A DNA stretch of 26,330 bases from Welwitschia mirabilis (GCA_051453625.1 JBOZIK010000001.1:246925104-246951433), one strand, 5' to 3'; positions 8,321 through 20,033 are shown, numbered from the stretch's first letter. Numbers and translations are program-made. Notes: a model not told the origin generated them from the letters alone.

Positions 8321-8488
8321 CATCTCTGACACAAGCATAGGTGGTATGAGAACTAAATCATCACAGCTCCTAGTATGGCCCATGACATGGAATAGATTGG
8401 GAAGGTTATCAAGACTGATTAGGATTACACGGTAAGAGACTCGACCAAGACCTTTCATTCAGTTTCATTATTTTCTGTACAATAATTT
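8321..8488. repeat. Gap-flanking duplicate, copy 2
   Basis: This is the partner of 7683-7850, about 95 percent identical by eye. The sequence continues uninterrupted to the right from here. Confidence 0.9.
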
Positions 8489-9700
8489 TACCATATTATT
8501 ATAAGTAAGCCAGTTGCACACAACCAAGAGGGACAAGATTATTTATATGACGCATATATCTTTCCCTTTCTTCCTAGAGGTTCGTTTCCATGGCTTTAGG
8601 ACTCATGATAGAGAGCTTCACTCTCTAAGGTTCAAACAACGGGTTACCTTGACTGGAATTAATAATCATAATTTAATTTGATTAAGGTCTATGGTCAGTA
8701 AGATACTCAGATATAAGTCATAAGGAATTAGTTACCAAGATGACTTAATGTTAATAAGGGTTAATCATGATAACTCAATCATAATGGAAGATGATAAGGT
8801 TACTCAACATCTTACAAGAAGACTGCAAGTCTCAGACTTGATAAAATTGCTGGAAGACACACAGAGGTGGAGGTAACTAACTACAAGACATAAAGATCAT
8901 TTCATACACAAACAGTAATACATGCATAATACAACAACAACCTATAAGATACAAGTAAAGTATTATAACATGTAAGATATGCAAGTATGAGAATAAGGGG
9001 AATTATGGACCACACAGAAAGATACAAATATTACAAGTAAAGTTGAGGACCACACCTGATCTTAACAAAGTCCTCACACTCCTACAGAAAACCAGACTCC
9101 ATGCAATCAAGTTATTAAATATGACTCTAAAGATAACAGTTTTAAGTATGTATGGAGGGAAACTAATAGTAGGACTGATAATGGCATTAGATTTTAATAG
9201 GAGGTTTAGTTTTCCTTAATCCTTCCTTTCCAAGTCTAGCCACTAGGTGTGAGCAATAACATTATATCACCTAATAATAAATTAAATTGAATGCCAATAA
9301 TAATCATGAACTAATACTCAAGATAACATGTAACTTCTAGTGCATGAATACAATATAAATGTCACTTGCAAAATGAAAAGTATAAACTACACCCTAACTG
9401 GTGCTAACTGTATACATAGTCAATACAAATCTCCATATTAACTAAAATTCTAACAAAATGATGACTCCAAGATAATTTATAAGAAAAATATAAACCATAT
9501 TTTGCATTAAAAGTTTAATATTACTTCTACTTAATTTTTTTCTTCTACTTTTAACTAGAAGCTAGATTTCCTTTTATTAAAAGAAACACTTTATATATTT
9601 GATTATTTAATAAGAGGGTTAAGAAAGGTTTCTAACCTTATCAAAACTTTGGACGTGACATGTTCTTACCTTTATTTAGTTCACATTAAATTATCTTTAT
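8489..9700. other. Unassigned repeat-like region
   Basis: The base composition is somewhat richer in GC than the DNA further right. Wording such as gagagcttcactctctaagg and two ggaccacac motifs (near 9008 and 9050) suggests old repeat DNA. I see no reading frame, no retroelement domain and no structural RNA. Confidence 0.5.
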
Positions 9701-9794
9701 GGAAGAATGATAGTAGTTACTTACCTAGTTCTTATTGAAGTTTTCTTATACTACAACAAATATGAACTAGGTAAGTACCTAATATCATTCTTTC
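9701..9794. repeat. Inverted repeat, 31-bp arms
   Basis: The arms are 9701-9731 and 9764-9794 with a 32-base loop. The inner 13 bases are perfectly complementary (acttacctagttc against gaactaggtaagt); the outer 18 have three mismatches. Weaker similarity seems to continue outward for about 25 bases. The right arm is also the start of a repeat that recurs near 15575. Confidence 0.85.
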
Positions 9795-10293
9795 ACAATG
9801 ATGAATCAAGATGAGGTTTAAAAAAGGCAATAAGACTTCTCTAACCCTACAATAATTTAAAACAAAAGAACAAAAATAATATTTGTGATGAAATTAAACT
9901 TGGTTATTATAGTAGAGATACAAATGAACTTCAAAAGTTAAACTTAAATCATCTAACCTATAAATATTTTACTTTAAAAATATCTTGTAACTTCTTGAAA
10001 TAATCATAAGATTTTTATGTTATTTTAAGCCTTGGCTCACAATGATATGAGGTAATTCACCACATGATGTGTTGTGACTTATTTAGTTCATATGATCCTT
10101 CATAACCCTTAATAAGCATAATAAGTATGAGCTACTATGAATAAGATCCATCAAACGATAGAAAATACAAATATTAAAACTATTCCTAGGAAACACACTT
10201 AGTAAATAAGAGAACTTAACAATGTAGTTTCACTTAAACATTAAAAGTATGATGTCATTAACACTAAAAATAAAAAATTAAACAACTACCATT
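9764..10293. repeat. Diverged direct repeat, copy A (possible LTR part)
   Basis: It aligns with 15575-16067 in the same orientation. Landmarks shared in order are taggtaagtaccta, gatgaaattaaacttggtt, gaaataatca-gagatt-like text, accacatga, cttcata-ccct, aagcat, ataagat and aactaccatt. Identity is roughly 70 percent by eye with small indels. Spacing between copies is about 5.8 kb. It may be an old LTR pair on the minus strand, or two unrelated insertions of one family. Confidence 0.75.
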
Positions 10294-10471
10294 AATAAAA
10301 ATTTAGAAATTACATTATATTAGAGGATGAAAGAAAAGTAGATACAAATATCCTAAAGCTAGCCTTAAAGCTAATTTTCTCCTAAAGGGAAACTTGAAAT
10401 GTCATGTCAACTTGATACTTTATGAATTCCATTTATTTTTTAGCCAAAGCTTCTTTACAATGAAGGCTTAA

Positions 10472-10483
10472 GGCCCTTTTATA
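10472..10483 (-). promoter_or_regulatory. Minus-strand TATA-box-like site
   Basis: The minus strand reads TATAAAAGGGCC. This is a good plant TATA element lying about 180 bases right of repeat A. In an LTR read on the minus strand it would sit at the U3/R border, consistent with repeat A being the downstream R-U5 part. No transcript evidence is possible here. Confidence 0.4.
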
Positions 10484-10499
10484 GATGAGTATGGACGTA

Positions 10500-12290
10500 G
10501 AGGTCATTGAAATCATTTGGCTTATAGTAGTTGGTGATGATTACAATTAGATTAGTTACACTTTAGGGGATCATATTTTAATAAGTTATAATTTTCATCA
10601 TGTAGCTTTAAGAAGAATCTTTGTTTTCTTGTTAAAGTGGTAATAACATAGCCTTTAAATGGTCATTCTACTATCATTAGATGCCATTTTCATCTATCTT
10701 CCATGTCTCATGCTCATCACTACCTCATGCTACTACCACTTATTGCTTTACATCTTCATCATGTGTCAATAAATTTGATGGTTATTTCTTATTTAATTTT
10801 TAACTAAGCCTATAAGTAAATGTGCTACACTTTACATGAAATGTTTACAACATATCGTTTGACATATTCTTAATGACCAAGATTATGGAATTAGAGTTTT
10901 CTATTTGATGTTCCTCATTTTTCATATGTCTTTTAAAATATATTAAATGTCCTCAAATTATCATGATAAAATGCATAATTTCATTAAATATGTTAAAAAT
11001 GGTAGAAGACATAATTTTATGATAATGGTTACTATAATGTCTTCACTTATGCTAAATTGGTTAAATAAACTTCATTTGAATATCATTTTTTACATGTCAA
11101 CATACCTTCTAACTACTTTGTTACTAGACTCTTAGCAAAAAATTGGTATATAAATGATCACAATAGAAAAATTATCTAAGAAAAATATTCAAGTATGGAA
11201 AATGATATACATTTTGGAAATTTTTAAGTAAATTTTAAAAAAAAAAGTCATTAACATTAAGAAAATTCTTAAAACAAATGAATGTCGTACACCCTAATGA
11301 AAACTAAACTTCATCCTTAAAGTTAAAAAGATAGAAAATTTCATAGAACTTTTGAAAATAATCTAAAATCTTGAAAAGCAATCTTTCATTACATGGATCT
11401 TTAACATTTCAAGCTAGGAAAAATACTTCAATGAAATACACTATCATAAAAAACAAATACTATAAAGTGTAAAATTATAAAATAGAGATTGTCTTTGAAA
11501 TAATGATCAATCACCTATTTTAAAAATTACGATTATTATGAAGTAAGAAAAATGGAACTTACGGTAAAAAATGGAAAAAATGAAGGTAAAATGTAATGGC
11601 GAGAAAGGGATTAAAGTTCGTTTTTATAAAGTTTTAGCAATAATTTTAAAAAAAATAAAAATACTATAAATAGACAAGGTGATGTTACAAAAGTAATTTA
11701 AAGTAAAAACTAAAAATTTAACAGTGAGATTAACTAGGACTAACCATGACACTTACTATTTTGAAATTTTGTGAGTGAAATTTTATGTTATGGTCTATGA
11801 GTAAAAATGATAATTTTTGATATTATAGCATGAATTTAATGATGAATGAAAATAAAATAAATGGGTGAATGTAAATTTTCAGTATATGATAAATAATTAT
11901 TATGATTAAAGCTTTTATAATAATGCATAAAAACTAATTCAAAGGCTCTATGAATTTGAAAGAAAAAAATGTCAAATCTACTTTATTAAACATTTTTTAA
12001 ATTTTATTTTTTAATGGATAAGAATGTTAAGAAAATAATATGTTTAGAAGGAAAGATTATAGAAATTCAAAAATTAGTAAACATATTTTTAAGTACATAA
12101 TTTAAAAAAATAAACAGAAGAAAATGTCCAAATACTATTTTTCTTTTCCAATTTTTACATTTTCTACAATTACGCATATCATGTGTTTTAAAAATCTGGA
12201 TCAAATTCAATATCCAATGTTATGAGATTTTCATCTAATATATTTAAGCATGTTATTTCTTAAAGAAATTAGTGCTATATTTCTAGTGAG
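10500..12290. other. AT-rich DNA without recognised genes
   Basis: Very AT-rich and broken by stops in all frames. The 62-codon plus frame at 10947-11135 has no recognisable motif and is not called. Confidence 0.7.
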
Positions 12291-12415
12291 CATCTATAGT
12301 TCCAATGTAGTTGATCATGTCATAAATTGATTATTAGAGTTGCATTGTCAATGAATGTTCATAGCCTCAATATAGTTAACTAGACCAAACTAATTAATCA
12401 TAATAAAATATTCTT
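12291..12415. repeat. Imperfect tandem duplication, 65-bp unit
   Basis: Text from atagttccaatgtagttgat (12296) recurs at offset 65 as atagcctcaatatagttaac (12361), followed by similar tgattat/taatcat stretches. Identity is around 70 percent. Confidence 0.6.
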
Positions 12416-13258
12416 ATTAATAGATATTATTTTTTATTTTTATTATTCTTCTTATATTTATTATTTTTATGCACATAAGAGGGATCATTAACTTTTTAGC
12501 CTAATAAAGAAATTTTTTATTTTGATAAAATGGTTGAAAAAAAGAACATAGTATAAAGGTAGATTCCAATTTTTTTTCAATCAGTTTTTTTTAATTTTGA
12601 GACCTTAAATGAAACTAACCTTAGTAAGATAACTCAAAAAAATCTTAACCTTTTCTTTAAAAATACAAATCTACTTAAATTTTACCTAAAGTTATACTAA
12701 TAAGATGGTCACTTATTAGTAATGTATTTATTAAGTCACATCAAATAGGATCATTAAGTCCTAAGAAATGATAGATGAATAGAAGGGATGGATGATTAGT
12801 AAGTTTTATTAAATAATGTTAAATGAAAGGAATTAATGATGATGTTTAAGGTGATGTTAATGTATAATGTGCTAAGGATGGTATTAGGAACTTCTTAAAC
12901 AAAAAGTCTTAAGGAAATGATTGTATAAGTGGTAGTACTTGAGTGGTTTTAAGAAAGAAATATGATCAAGCAAGAGGTTTTTTAATCTTTTTATTTTTTA
13001 ACCCTAAATATAATTAAAAGTGAAAATCTTTTCTAAAGAAAAGCTTAATTTAAAATCATGTAATGAAACTAAAAATTTCAAAGGGAGATTTCCAACATGA
13101 TGTATGTAAGAATTCTAAACTAGAAGAGAATCCATTTAGATATTTATGCATGATTGTATAAAGTTAAAAAGAACAATATCATAAGAAGAAAAAATTATTT
13201 ATTTATTCAAAGTAAAAAAATAGTCCGTCCTTTAGCTCATTTATATTTGTTTAATAAC
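12416..13258. other. AT-rich low-complexity DNA
   Basis: It includes a T/A-rich run at 12421-12470 and homopolymer patches. No gene is seen. Confidence 0.7.
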
Positions 13259-13740
13259 TCATGTAAGATACCATTTTGAGATTAAGATAAAAATGGGTTG
13301 GGACCATTGGAAAAGGTGAATGTTCATTAAAATAATTATCAAAATATGGTTCCAAGTATAAATAAGATTTTCCTTATTCATTAATGTTTGGTTTTTTCTT
13401 AGAAGATAAATATTAAAGTGAAATAGTTTACTTACAATGTTGTTAAGAAAAAGGAAAAGCTTCTTCATAGGATGCATCATGTATGGACTCTTGCTAATGG
13501 TTACCTCTTCATTATGACTGCTAGGAGATTCCACCTCATGTGGTTTCTCAAGTGATATTTATTATAATTTAATAAGAAAATCTTCTTAAATGTTATCATT
13601 CTTATTGGTATCATTTATTGACTCATCCTATCTTGTATAGGTATTAAACATATAGCCTTCCTTGAATAGTTGTTTATCTTCTAATGATTCCTCATCATTT
13701 GACATATAACTCTCTTCACAGATATAGCCTTTCTTAGATG
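13259..13740 (-). pseudogene. Possible decayed coding stretch, acidic linker-like
   Basis: The minus strand keeps a 91-codon frame (13259-13534). A second partly open stretch upstream to about 13740 reads acidic text such as EESYMSNDEESLEDKQLF and KPHEVESPSSHNEE. The phrase EGYICEE/EGYMFN suggests an internal repeat. The acidic, Ser-rich composition could be a linker of a retroelement polyprotein, as it lies between the two direct repeats. No domain is recognised, and stops interrupt it. Confidence 0.25.
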
Positions 13741-13799
13741 ATTATTGACTCTTTAATATGTTTTTATCCTCAAGGTCCACATGGGTTTTTTCATTTATT
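13741..13799. repeat. Gap-flanking duplicate, copy 1
   Basis: These 59 bases match 13900-13958 at offset 159 with two transitions (g/a and a/g). The match ends exactly at the gap. Confidence 0.9.
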
Positions 13800-13899
13800 N
13801 NNNNNNNNNNNNNNNNNNNNNNNNNNNNNNNNNNNNNNNNNNNNNNNNNNNNNNNNNNNNNNNNNNNNNNNNNNNNNNNNNNNNNNNNNNNNNNNNNNN
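13800..13899. other. Assembly gap (100 N)
   Basis: A placeholder-length N run between two copies of the same 59-bp sequence. Confidence 0.97.
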
Positions 13900-13958
13900 A
13901 TTATTAACTCTTTAATATGTTTTTATCCTCGAGGTCCACATGGGTTTTTTCATTTATT
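13900..13958. repeat. Gap-flanking duplicate, copy 2
   Basis: Partner of 13741-13799. Confidence 0.9.
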
Positions 13959-15296
13959 TATTCCTTAATCTTAAAGTATATTATTTGTATTTCATTATTT
14001 AAATTATTTTCAATCCTATTAAGGCTCCTAGGATTATATTCCTAAAATGCTAGAGGATATTCCTCTTCATGTTAGTTTATATTAAGTTGTTTATCATTTC
14101 AATATGATTTAAAATAAAGAAAATATATATTTTAGTTTGTTATGTATTCACTTAAAATAGCTAGATGTTCTATTCATATCTATAAATGAAGGAACTATGT
14201 TTCTTAAAAGTTTATTTATGATCATGATTAATTTGGATTCGAACTCCATGAATTTCATTGATGATTGCTCTAGCAAAGTAGATAACAAGAGTTATTATTA
14301 GTATAATCAGAAAGGATAACAGTATGAAGGGATTTGGTAAGATGATGAGGAATGAGAATTATGAGGACTAGTGAAAGGTATAATATGAAACTTATTTTAT
14401 TCAAATAAATATTTTTAAACTTATGATTACAAGAATATTTATCTACATGTGGAGGAATTCTAGGATTTACATATAATCTATAAAGATTTTCCTAATGTTA
14501 GAATGATTTCAAGGTTTAAAATGATATGGTTTTTTACATTTGTATTGAAGATAATTCCCTAAATTTTCCTTGGATTGAATATACTTTCTATAGTTAGCTT
14601 AAACATGGTTAATAAAGTTATAGGGATTTTCATGGATTGAATAAATGGATGTTCTTTTAGTATTAGGATTCATTTATAATTCAAAAGGTATTTCATAAAA
14701 TCAACTAAAAGGATTATGTGTCTAATCCATGTTAAGTTTTAGAAAATCATTAATAAAATTCACTTTTGGATAATGTTTTCTTAACATTTTAGAAGACAAT
14801 CAATATCAAAAATGGTTTTAGAGGGTCCAAAAAAGGTTTTATGCAATATTTAAGTGAAATTTTCACAAAAATGCAAACAATACTAGTTATGGTTCTAGTC
14901 CTTTTTAGAGAAATGGCTCAAGTAAATAGGATTAACACATACTTGACCATGTAAATTAATTCATGTTTTGAGGTATAGAAAATTAACAATAAACAATGAA
15001 ATGATAATGGAATGATATCCAAATGGAACCAATGAAAAAAATATTTTTTATCTTTTTTTTATAATGTATATAGAAAAAATAAAATGTAGCAAACACAGAC
15101 TCCAAATATGGGGAAAAAAATTAAAAAAACAAAAAAAAAACATAAAGAAAGATAACTTTTATATAGTTTCATCAATTTATTTGTTGATATCTTTTAGATC
15201 GCAACTTGAAAAAAATGCATTAGATATATAATACAAAAGATATAATATGGAAAATATTTTTTAAGTTATATTAAAAGGTAAACAAAAATTAAAAAA
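13959..15296. other. AT-rich DNA without recognised genes
   Basis: No domain is seen on either strand. Between about 15041 and 15135 there are T- and A-runs that form low-complexity sequence. Confidence 0.65.
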
Positions 15297-15425
15297 GGAC
15301 TAGGTGGGTATCACTTAAAATGGACCAATACCCATCATTAAAAAGAACAAAAACAAAATAAAACACTCAAAAGTGGACCAGTTTAATTCTAACTAGAATG
15401 GACTAGTACCAACCACTAGAATAGA
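15297..15425. repeat. Cluster of degenerate ggac(c/t)a units
   Basis: Four occurrences begin ggactaggtgggtatcac, ggaccaatacccatcat, ggaccagtttaattc and ggactagtaccaacc, spaced about 25, 52 and 28 bases apart. The first two also form an inverted pair, gtgggtat and atacccat. A decayed minisatellite is one reading. Confidence 0.45.
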
Positions 15426-15574
15426 TAAAAAACTAAAAATTTAAAATAAAAATTATGAAAAATAAAAATCATGAAATTTTTATGAAGCTACAATGCAATT
15501 ATCCTTGGTAATAAGTCCAAAATATATTCATGAGATGAACCTTTATTCATTGTAGTAAAAGTAAATGTTTACGA

Positions 15575-16067
15575 AAAGTAGGTAAGTACCTAGAATCTTT
15601 CTTTGATAAGAATGATTTAAGGTCAGGCTACACAAAGGAAACAATACTTATCTGAACTTAAAATAATTATGGGAAAAATAAAAAGTAGATGTATGATGAA
15701 ATTAAACTTGGTTGATAAAATAGGAAGACAAACTAACTCTAGAGGTATAGCTTGAATTATCCAACCTATAAAAAATTCCCTTTAATATATATTGTAATCT
15801 TTTGAAATAATCATGAGATTGTTAAGTCATTTACCACATGAGTGTTGGTGAATTACTTAGTTTTTATGATTCTTCATAGCCCTTTATAAGCATGAAAAGT
15901 ATGAAATACTATGCATAAGATCTGTCAAATGATAGCAATTAAAAATATCAGAAGTAATTATATGAAACTCACTAGTAAATAAAAGAACTTAATAATCTAG
16001 TTTAACTTAAATATTCAAACTATGATGTTACTCATACCAAAAATGAAAAATAAATAACTATCATTCA
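15575..16067. repeat. Diverged direct repeat, copy B
   Basis: Partner of 9764-10293. The similarity ends at about 16067, close to where a Copia-like LTR seems to start, so B may have been cut by that insertion. Both copies begin at the taggtaagtaccta motif. Confidence 0.75.
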
Positions 16068-16457
16068 TGCAATATTAGTGGACAATGGATCACAATTGAT
16101 GAATAACCATTTAAACTATTGCTAAATTTATATTATAACTACTTCCATTATTTTAAATAGTGTAACAACTGTAACTATTTACTACCATCTATTTCAAACT
16201 ATAAAACCCTATCAAGAATTCAATTTCTTCCTATAATACTAGAGTAATTTTGGTAAGGGTTCCATCCCCTTGTGAAGAAATTTATCCTTATTACTAGATT
16301 GTTTTTCCTTCATTGAGGAACTACTATTTGTAATTGAATATATTTAAAGGGTAATTAGCAATAAAATCAAGTGTGATTTTTCTTAAATTCTCTATATTTA
16401 TCTTTCTTACTTTTATGTTAGTATTATTTTAATACTATTCCAGTTTTCATAGGGTTT
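16068..16457 (+). mobile_element. Copia-like LTR fragment
   Basis: It opens with tgcaatattagtggac, similar to starts I recall from plant Copia LTRs (aatattagtcccacattgg). It then has a TATAAAA at 16200-16206, a tttgtaattgaatat stretch and an AATAAA at 16360-16365 about 160 bases on, which is the usual U3-R order. A primer-site-like tgatatgtagc follows at 16458-16468. No paired LTR or Copia pol domain was found, so this is either a solo LTR or a truncated copy. Confidence 0.45.
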
Positions 16458-16468
16458 TGATATGTAGC
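16458..16468 (+). promoter_or_regulatory. Possible degenerate primer-binding site
   Basis: tgatatgtagc compared with TGGTATCAGAGC shares the first half except for one transition and ends alike with a one-base deletion. It is placed directly after the LTR-like fragment. Confidence 0.3.
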
Positions 16469-17239
16469 ATAAGGACTAATGTGGATGATAACAAATTAGT
16501 AAACAAGTTATTTTTTGGCATTTACAACATTTCATTTTCATTCTATTGCATGCTCATTTTCATTGCATTATCATCTCATAATTTGTATTGTTGGAATTTT
16601 TCTTTAATTATTGAAAATACCAAAAATAATGATGTGTCATTCTTTTAAAATGAATTGATATTTCAATATTCCTTTACTTTATCCATCAAGTTATGATATT
16701 TGAATTATACCCTCTACTAGATTCCTAGTATAATCAATAAGTAGAGAAATATTTCATTGATGCATGCCTAATAGATGAATGCTAATAATAAGTCATGAAG
16801 ATACTAAAATATCTTATAAGAGTGACATGAAAGGAAATACAATTCATTCATATTAATAACATTAAAAGAGAAATATAGGCACATGCTTATAGAAAAAGTC
16901 ATAGTTTTTACTTAATCCAAAAAATCTTAAAGCATTTATTTTATATGCATGATTTTTTGCTCTTATTATCCTTATCTATCGTATGTGATCTCATGAAAAG
17001 GAAAAGCAAAAAATGTTACTTAATATTAAAATGCTTCAAAAAGTCCTATTAGTGGTAAGAAGTTAATGATATAATTGAACTCTTAGTTAAGTGAATTCAT
17101 ACCATGCAATAATATATTTTCTATGTTAAAGGAACTACTACATTTTTAACATCAACTTATAAAGAATAATACATAAATGAAAATTGCATAATGAAATTGT
17201 ATCACCAATGTTAAATCATTTTATAAGGATTTGAGCATA
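16469..17239. other. AT-rich DNA without recognised genes
   Basis: A 63-codon plus frame (16457-16648) is hydrophobic but has no recognisable motif. The rest is closed in all frames. The right part may be the decayed end of the pol gene described next. Confidence 0.6.
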
Positions 17240-17890
17240 ATGGTACCTTCTCATCCTTACTTTGGAATTCTATAATTTTCATAGGATTTACTTTTAATCT
17301 CTCGAACTCATTCAAGTCAAAATCCTATGATCTAAATATTTATCAATGGATTATTTTAGTTTAAAAGGCTTATGTATTTCATTAAAAAAACTATGAAAAG
17401 AGTTTTTATAAATAAGTATATATGAAGACATGTCTGTAAACATTTTCTGCAAAATGGAGTAATCTTAAAAAGCATCATTGAAGTAAATGGATAAATATTT
17501 TAATTTTTCATGTAAAATCCTCTACAACATCTTGTAACATTATTTATTAGTTACTTTAACTTAATGATTGGCTTGTGGGTGAGAAGTAGTCAAAAGGTTT
17601 TATATGATACTCCATATTTTTAAAAATTGATTTATAATTCTATCACAAAAATGTATGCCTCCATTATTACTAATGGATTTAAATATGTAAATAGTAAATA
17701 ATATGCTCTTTAACAAATCCTGAAAACATTTTAAACATTATTGCTTCTACTTATTATAGCTTAATTTATGTCATTTAGTGAAATGATTCACATGAACTAA
17801 GATATAAGAATAACTAAAGATAGAATGATATTTTTCAATAAGGTTAATATCTTATACATTCAAAGGTTAATAATAAGAACATGAGAAACA
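17240..17890 (-). pseudogene. Athila/Tat-type gypsy integrase pseudogene
   Basis: On the minus strand one frame, with stops but no net shift between the active-site positions, reads DINLIEKYHSIF, SYSYILVHVNHFTK, SISNNGGIHFCDRIINQF, TTSHPQANH-stop-VKVTNK and MSSYILIYK; FDLNEFERLK follows lower down. These match the order of plant Athila/Tat integrase blocks: G-x-D-F-x-G-P-F, Y-I-L-V-A-V-D-Y, S-D-G-G-x-H-F-C, Y-H-P-Q-x-x-G-Q-V-E, M-S-P-Y-R-L-V-Y and the downstream L-E-E-L-R segment. The catalytic positions are Asn (17843-17845), Asn (17663-17665) and Lys (17555-17557). The spacing of the last two is still 35 residues. All three changes fit G-to-A on the coding strand. Further pol domains to the right could not be recognised. 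It is a different element from the one at 1-6980. Confidence 0.82.
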
Positions 17891-19933
17891 TATCTTACCT
17901 TCTTTTTTTTTTAATTTTTTTTATTTTTTTGTATACAAAACATCATGAACATTGGTATCTATTAAAGTATTTATAATAGCACTAGTCATCCTTTAAATTT
18001 TTGGTTAGTCAAGTTTATATTAAGTTATATTATGAATTTTATATGTGATAAGATAGTTACCTAGGTCTACATTACAAGATTACTTTTAAAAGTATAAAAC
18101 ATGTTTAGCAAAATAGCTATCATCAATAGGACTATATACAAATATAAAAAGGAGAAGACATAATGTATGATAAGTCAAGCTTTTATATATATTTTTTCAT
18201 AAGACATTTAAGAGTTAAACTATTTAAGTAAATTGTAACTAAAATGATATATAACTAAGTTAAGGATAAAAATTTAAGGAAAATTTTATTATAACATACA
18301 TAAAATCCCATCGCATTTACATTATTGAACAAAGTACAAATCAACATAATTTAAATATCATATCAAAATAATAGCCAACATAGATTGGAGGTAGTTGAAA
18401 CAAAGCAGATAAAATATCTAGAGTTATGATTCATTTTTCTCTTGAGCATTAAAGAAAAACATATTCTTCAACTTTAATATCCTTAGTTAAAATTAACTTA
18501 CATGCTCATTACATCCTTGGAATATTCTATCGTTTTTCTATTTTAATTTCAAGATGATGAGTACTCATCCTTATTATTCTAATTAGTCCCTTAGTTTTAA
18601 CTTGTACTATAGCATTTAAATAAATTAGATCTTTAATATAGTTTTCTCTTCTAATCTTATAAAATAAATTCTTCTATTCCTAGCTAAGCTAGATTTTTTT
18701 TTCTTGGTGTTTTGTTGAATAATATTTTGAATTTGTCTTATATTATTTTAATAAACAGTAACCTTTGCATTCCATCTTTCTAACAATTTTTATACTTAAA
18801 AAATAACCTTTTAGTTTTAGATCTATCTAATACTATGTTTGAAGATTTGATTCCTTTAAAATTTTGAAGCCTTTTAATATAATTCAAAAATTAAGATATT
18901 GTTTTTCCCTTTAAAAGTAACATATTGGATTAAAATAATAAAATTTCATGTGCTGTTTGAAAAAGAAATGAATCTATTTTATGCTTTATAAATTTATCTT
19001 CATAAGTTCATTAAAAAAACTTCTCCCTATATTAAAAATTCATAGAGAATTAATTAGAATGAAAATTTTTTAATTATGTTCTTCTAAATTTTCTAAGACT
19101 CTATATGTAAATTTCAACTTTTATTAAAAATTATAATTACTTCATGCATACATATATCTCAATTATAATTTCTAAAGCTTTGAAAACCTATGTATTTTTA
19201 AATGGAAGACAACTATACTACTTTATTACTTAGAAAAAAATTATAATATTTACTTATATTCTTATAAGACATGTTTTAGTTTTATCAATTTTAATTCTTA
19301 AACATAAATTATTGTAAAATTATTTAAAAGTGTAAATAATCTTTCATATCTCTCTTACCTATAGAAACTAATGTGGCACCATCTACCTAAAAGAGAATAT
19401 ATATTAAAAAATAATGTATTTTAATAGAGTGATTTTTTTCATTGACATAGATTAATTCCTTCCATATTTTAATACAAATTCTAGATAAGGTAGTAAAAAG
19501 AGTAAATCCTTCATTTACTCAAATCTCATACAAAATTTCAAAAGACATTCTTGAGTTAATATCATTAAATATAATAATAACTTCTATATATAATTTTCAA
19601 CCCTAAAAAGGAGATTTGTATAGATATGTATATGAATACATTCTACCATAATTTATCTTAAATTATTAAGGTATTAAATCATAAAATTAAACCAGTAACA
19701 AAGAGTTACTAAATGGTAAAATGTAGAATTCTTATCATGAAAACCTATTTATAAGATTGCACTCATCTAATTTTTCTTTTTAATTTTAATATTCTTATTG
19801 TAATGTAGTTTTTAAAACCTTAAAAAGTGTTTAAGACTAAAACATGAATCTTTTTAAGATAATCATAATTTTATTGCTTTTTTAGTTTTTATTTAAACCT
19901 TCATAAAGACTCTTATTTAGTTTCTTTTATATT
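17891..19933. other. AT-rich DNA, probably decayed retroelement interior
   Basis: This lies where the zinc, RNase H and RT domains of the minus-strand element at 17240-17890 would be expected. Only weak, unconvincing similarity remains (for example around 18030-18070). A T-rich tract occupies about 17901-17938. No intact frame is present. Confidence 0.5.
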
Positions 19934-20033
19934 NNNNNNNNNNNNNNNNNNNNNNNNNNNNNNNNNNNNNNNNNNNNNNNNNNNNNNNNNNNNNNNNNNN
20001 NNNNNNNNNNNNNNNNNNNNNNNNNNNNNNNNN
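19934..20033. other. Assembly gap (100 N)
   Basis: Placeholder-length N run. The flanking sequences are not alike. Confidence 0.97.

Noticed and set aside
7807-8458. Minus-strand frames of 175-213 codons across the 7851-8320 gap
   Set aside because: Most of their length is N, and the real residues at both ends come from the duplicated flank and match no family I know.
10947-11135. 62-codon plus-strand frame
   Set aside because: It is in AT-rich DNA, with no motif, no neighbours and a length expected by chance over many kilobases.
13738-13968. Apparent repeat protein across the third gap
   Set aside because: The two similar ends come from the duplicated contig flanks and the middle is N.
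16457-16648. 63-codon hydrophobic plus-strand frame after the Copia-like LTR
   Set aside because: It is rich in Ile, Phe and Ser as AT-rich DNA would give, and does not resemble Copia gag.
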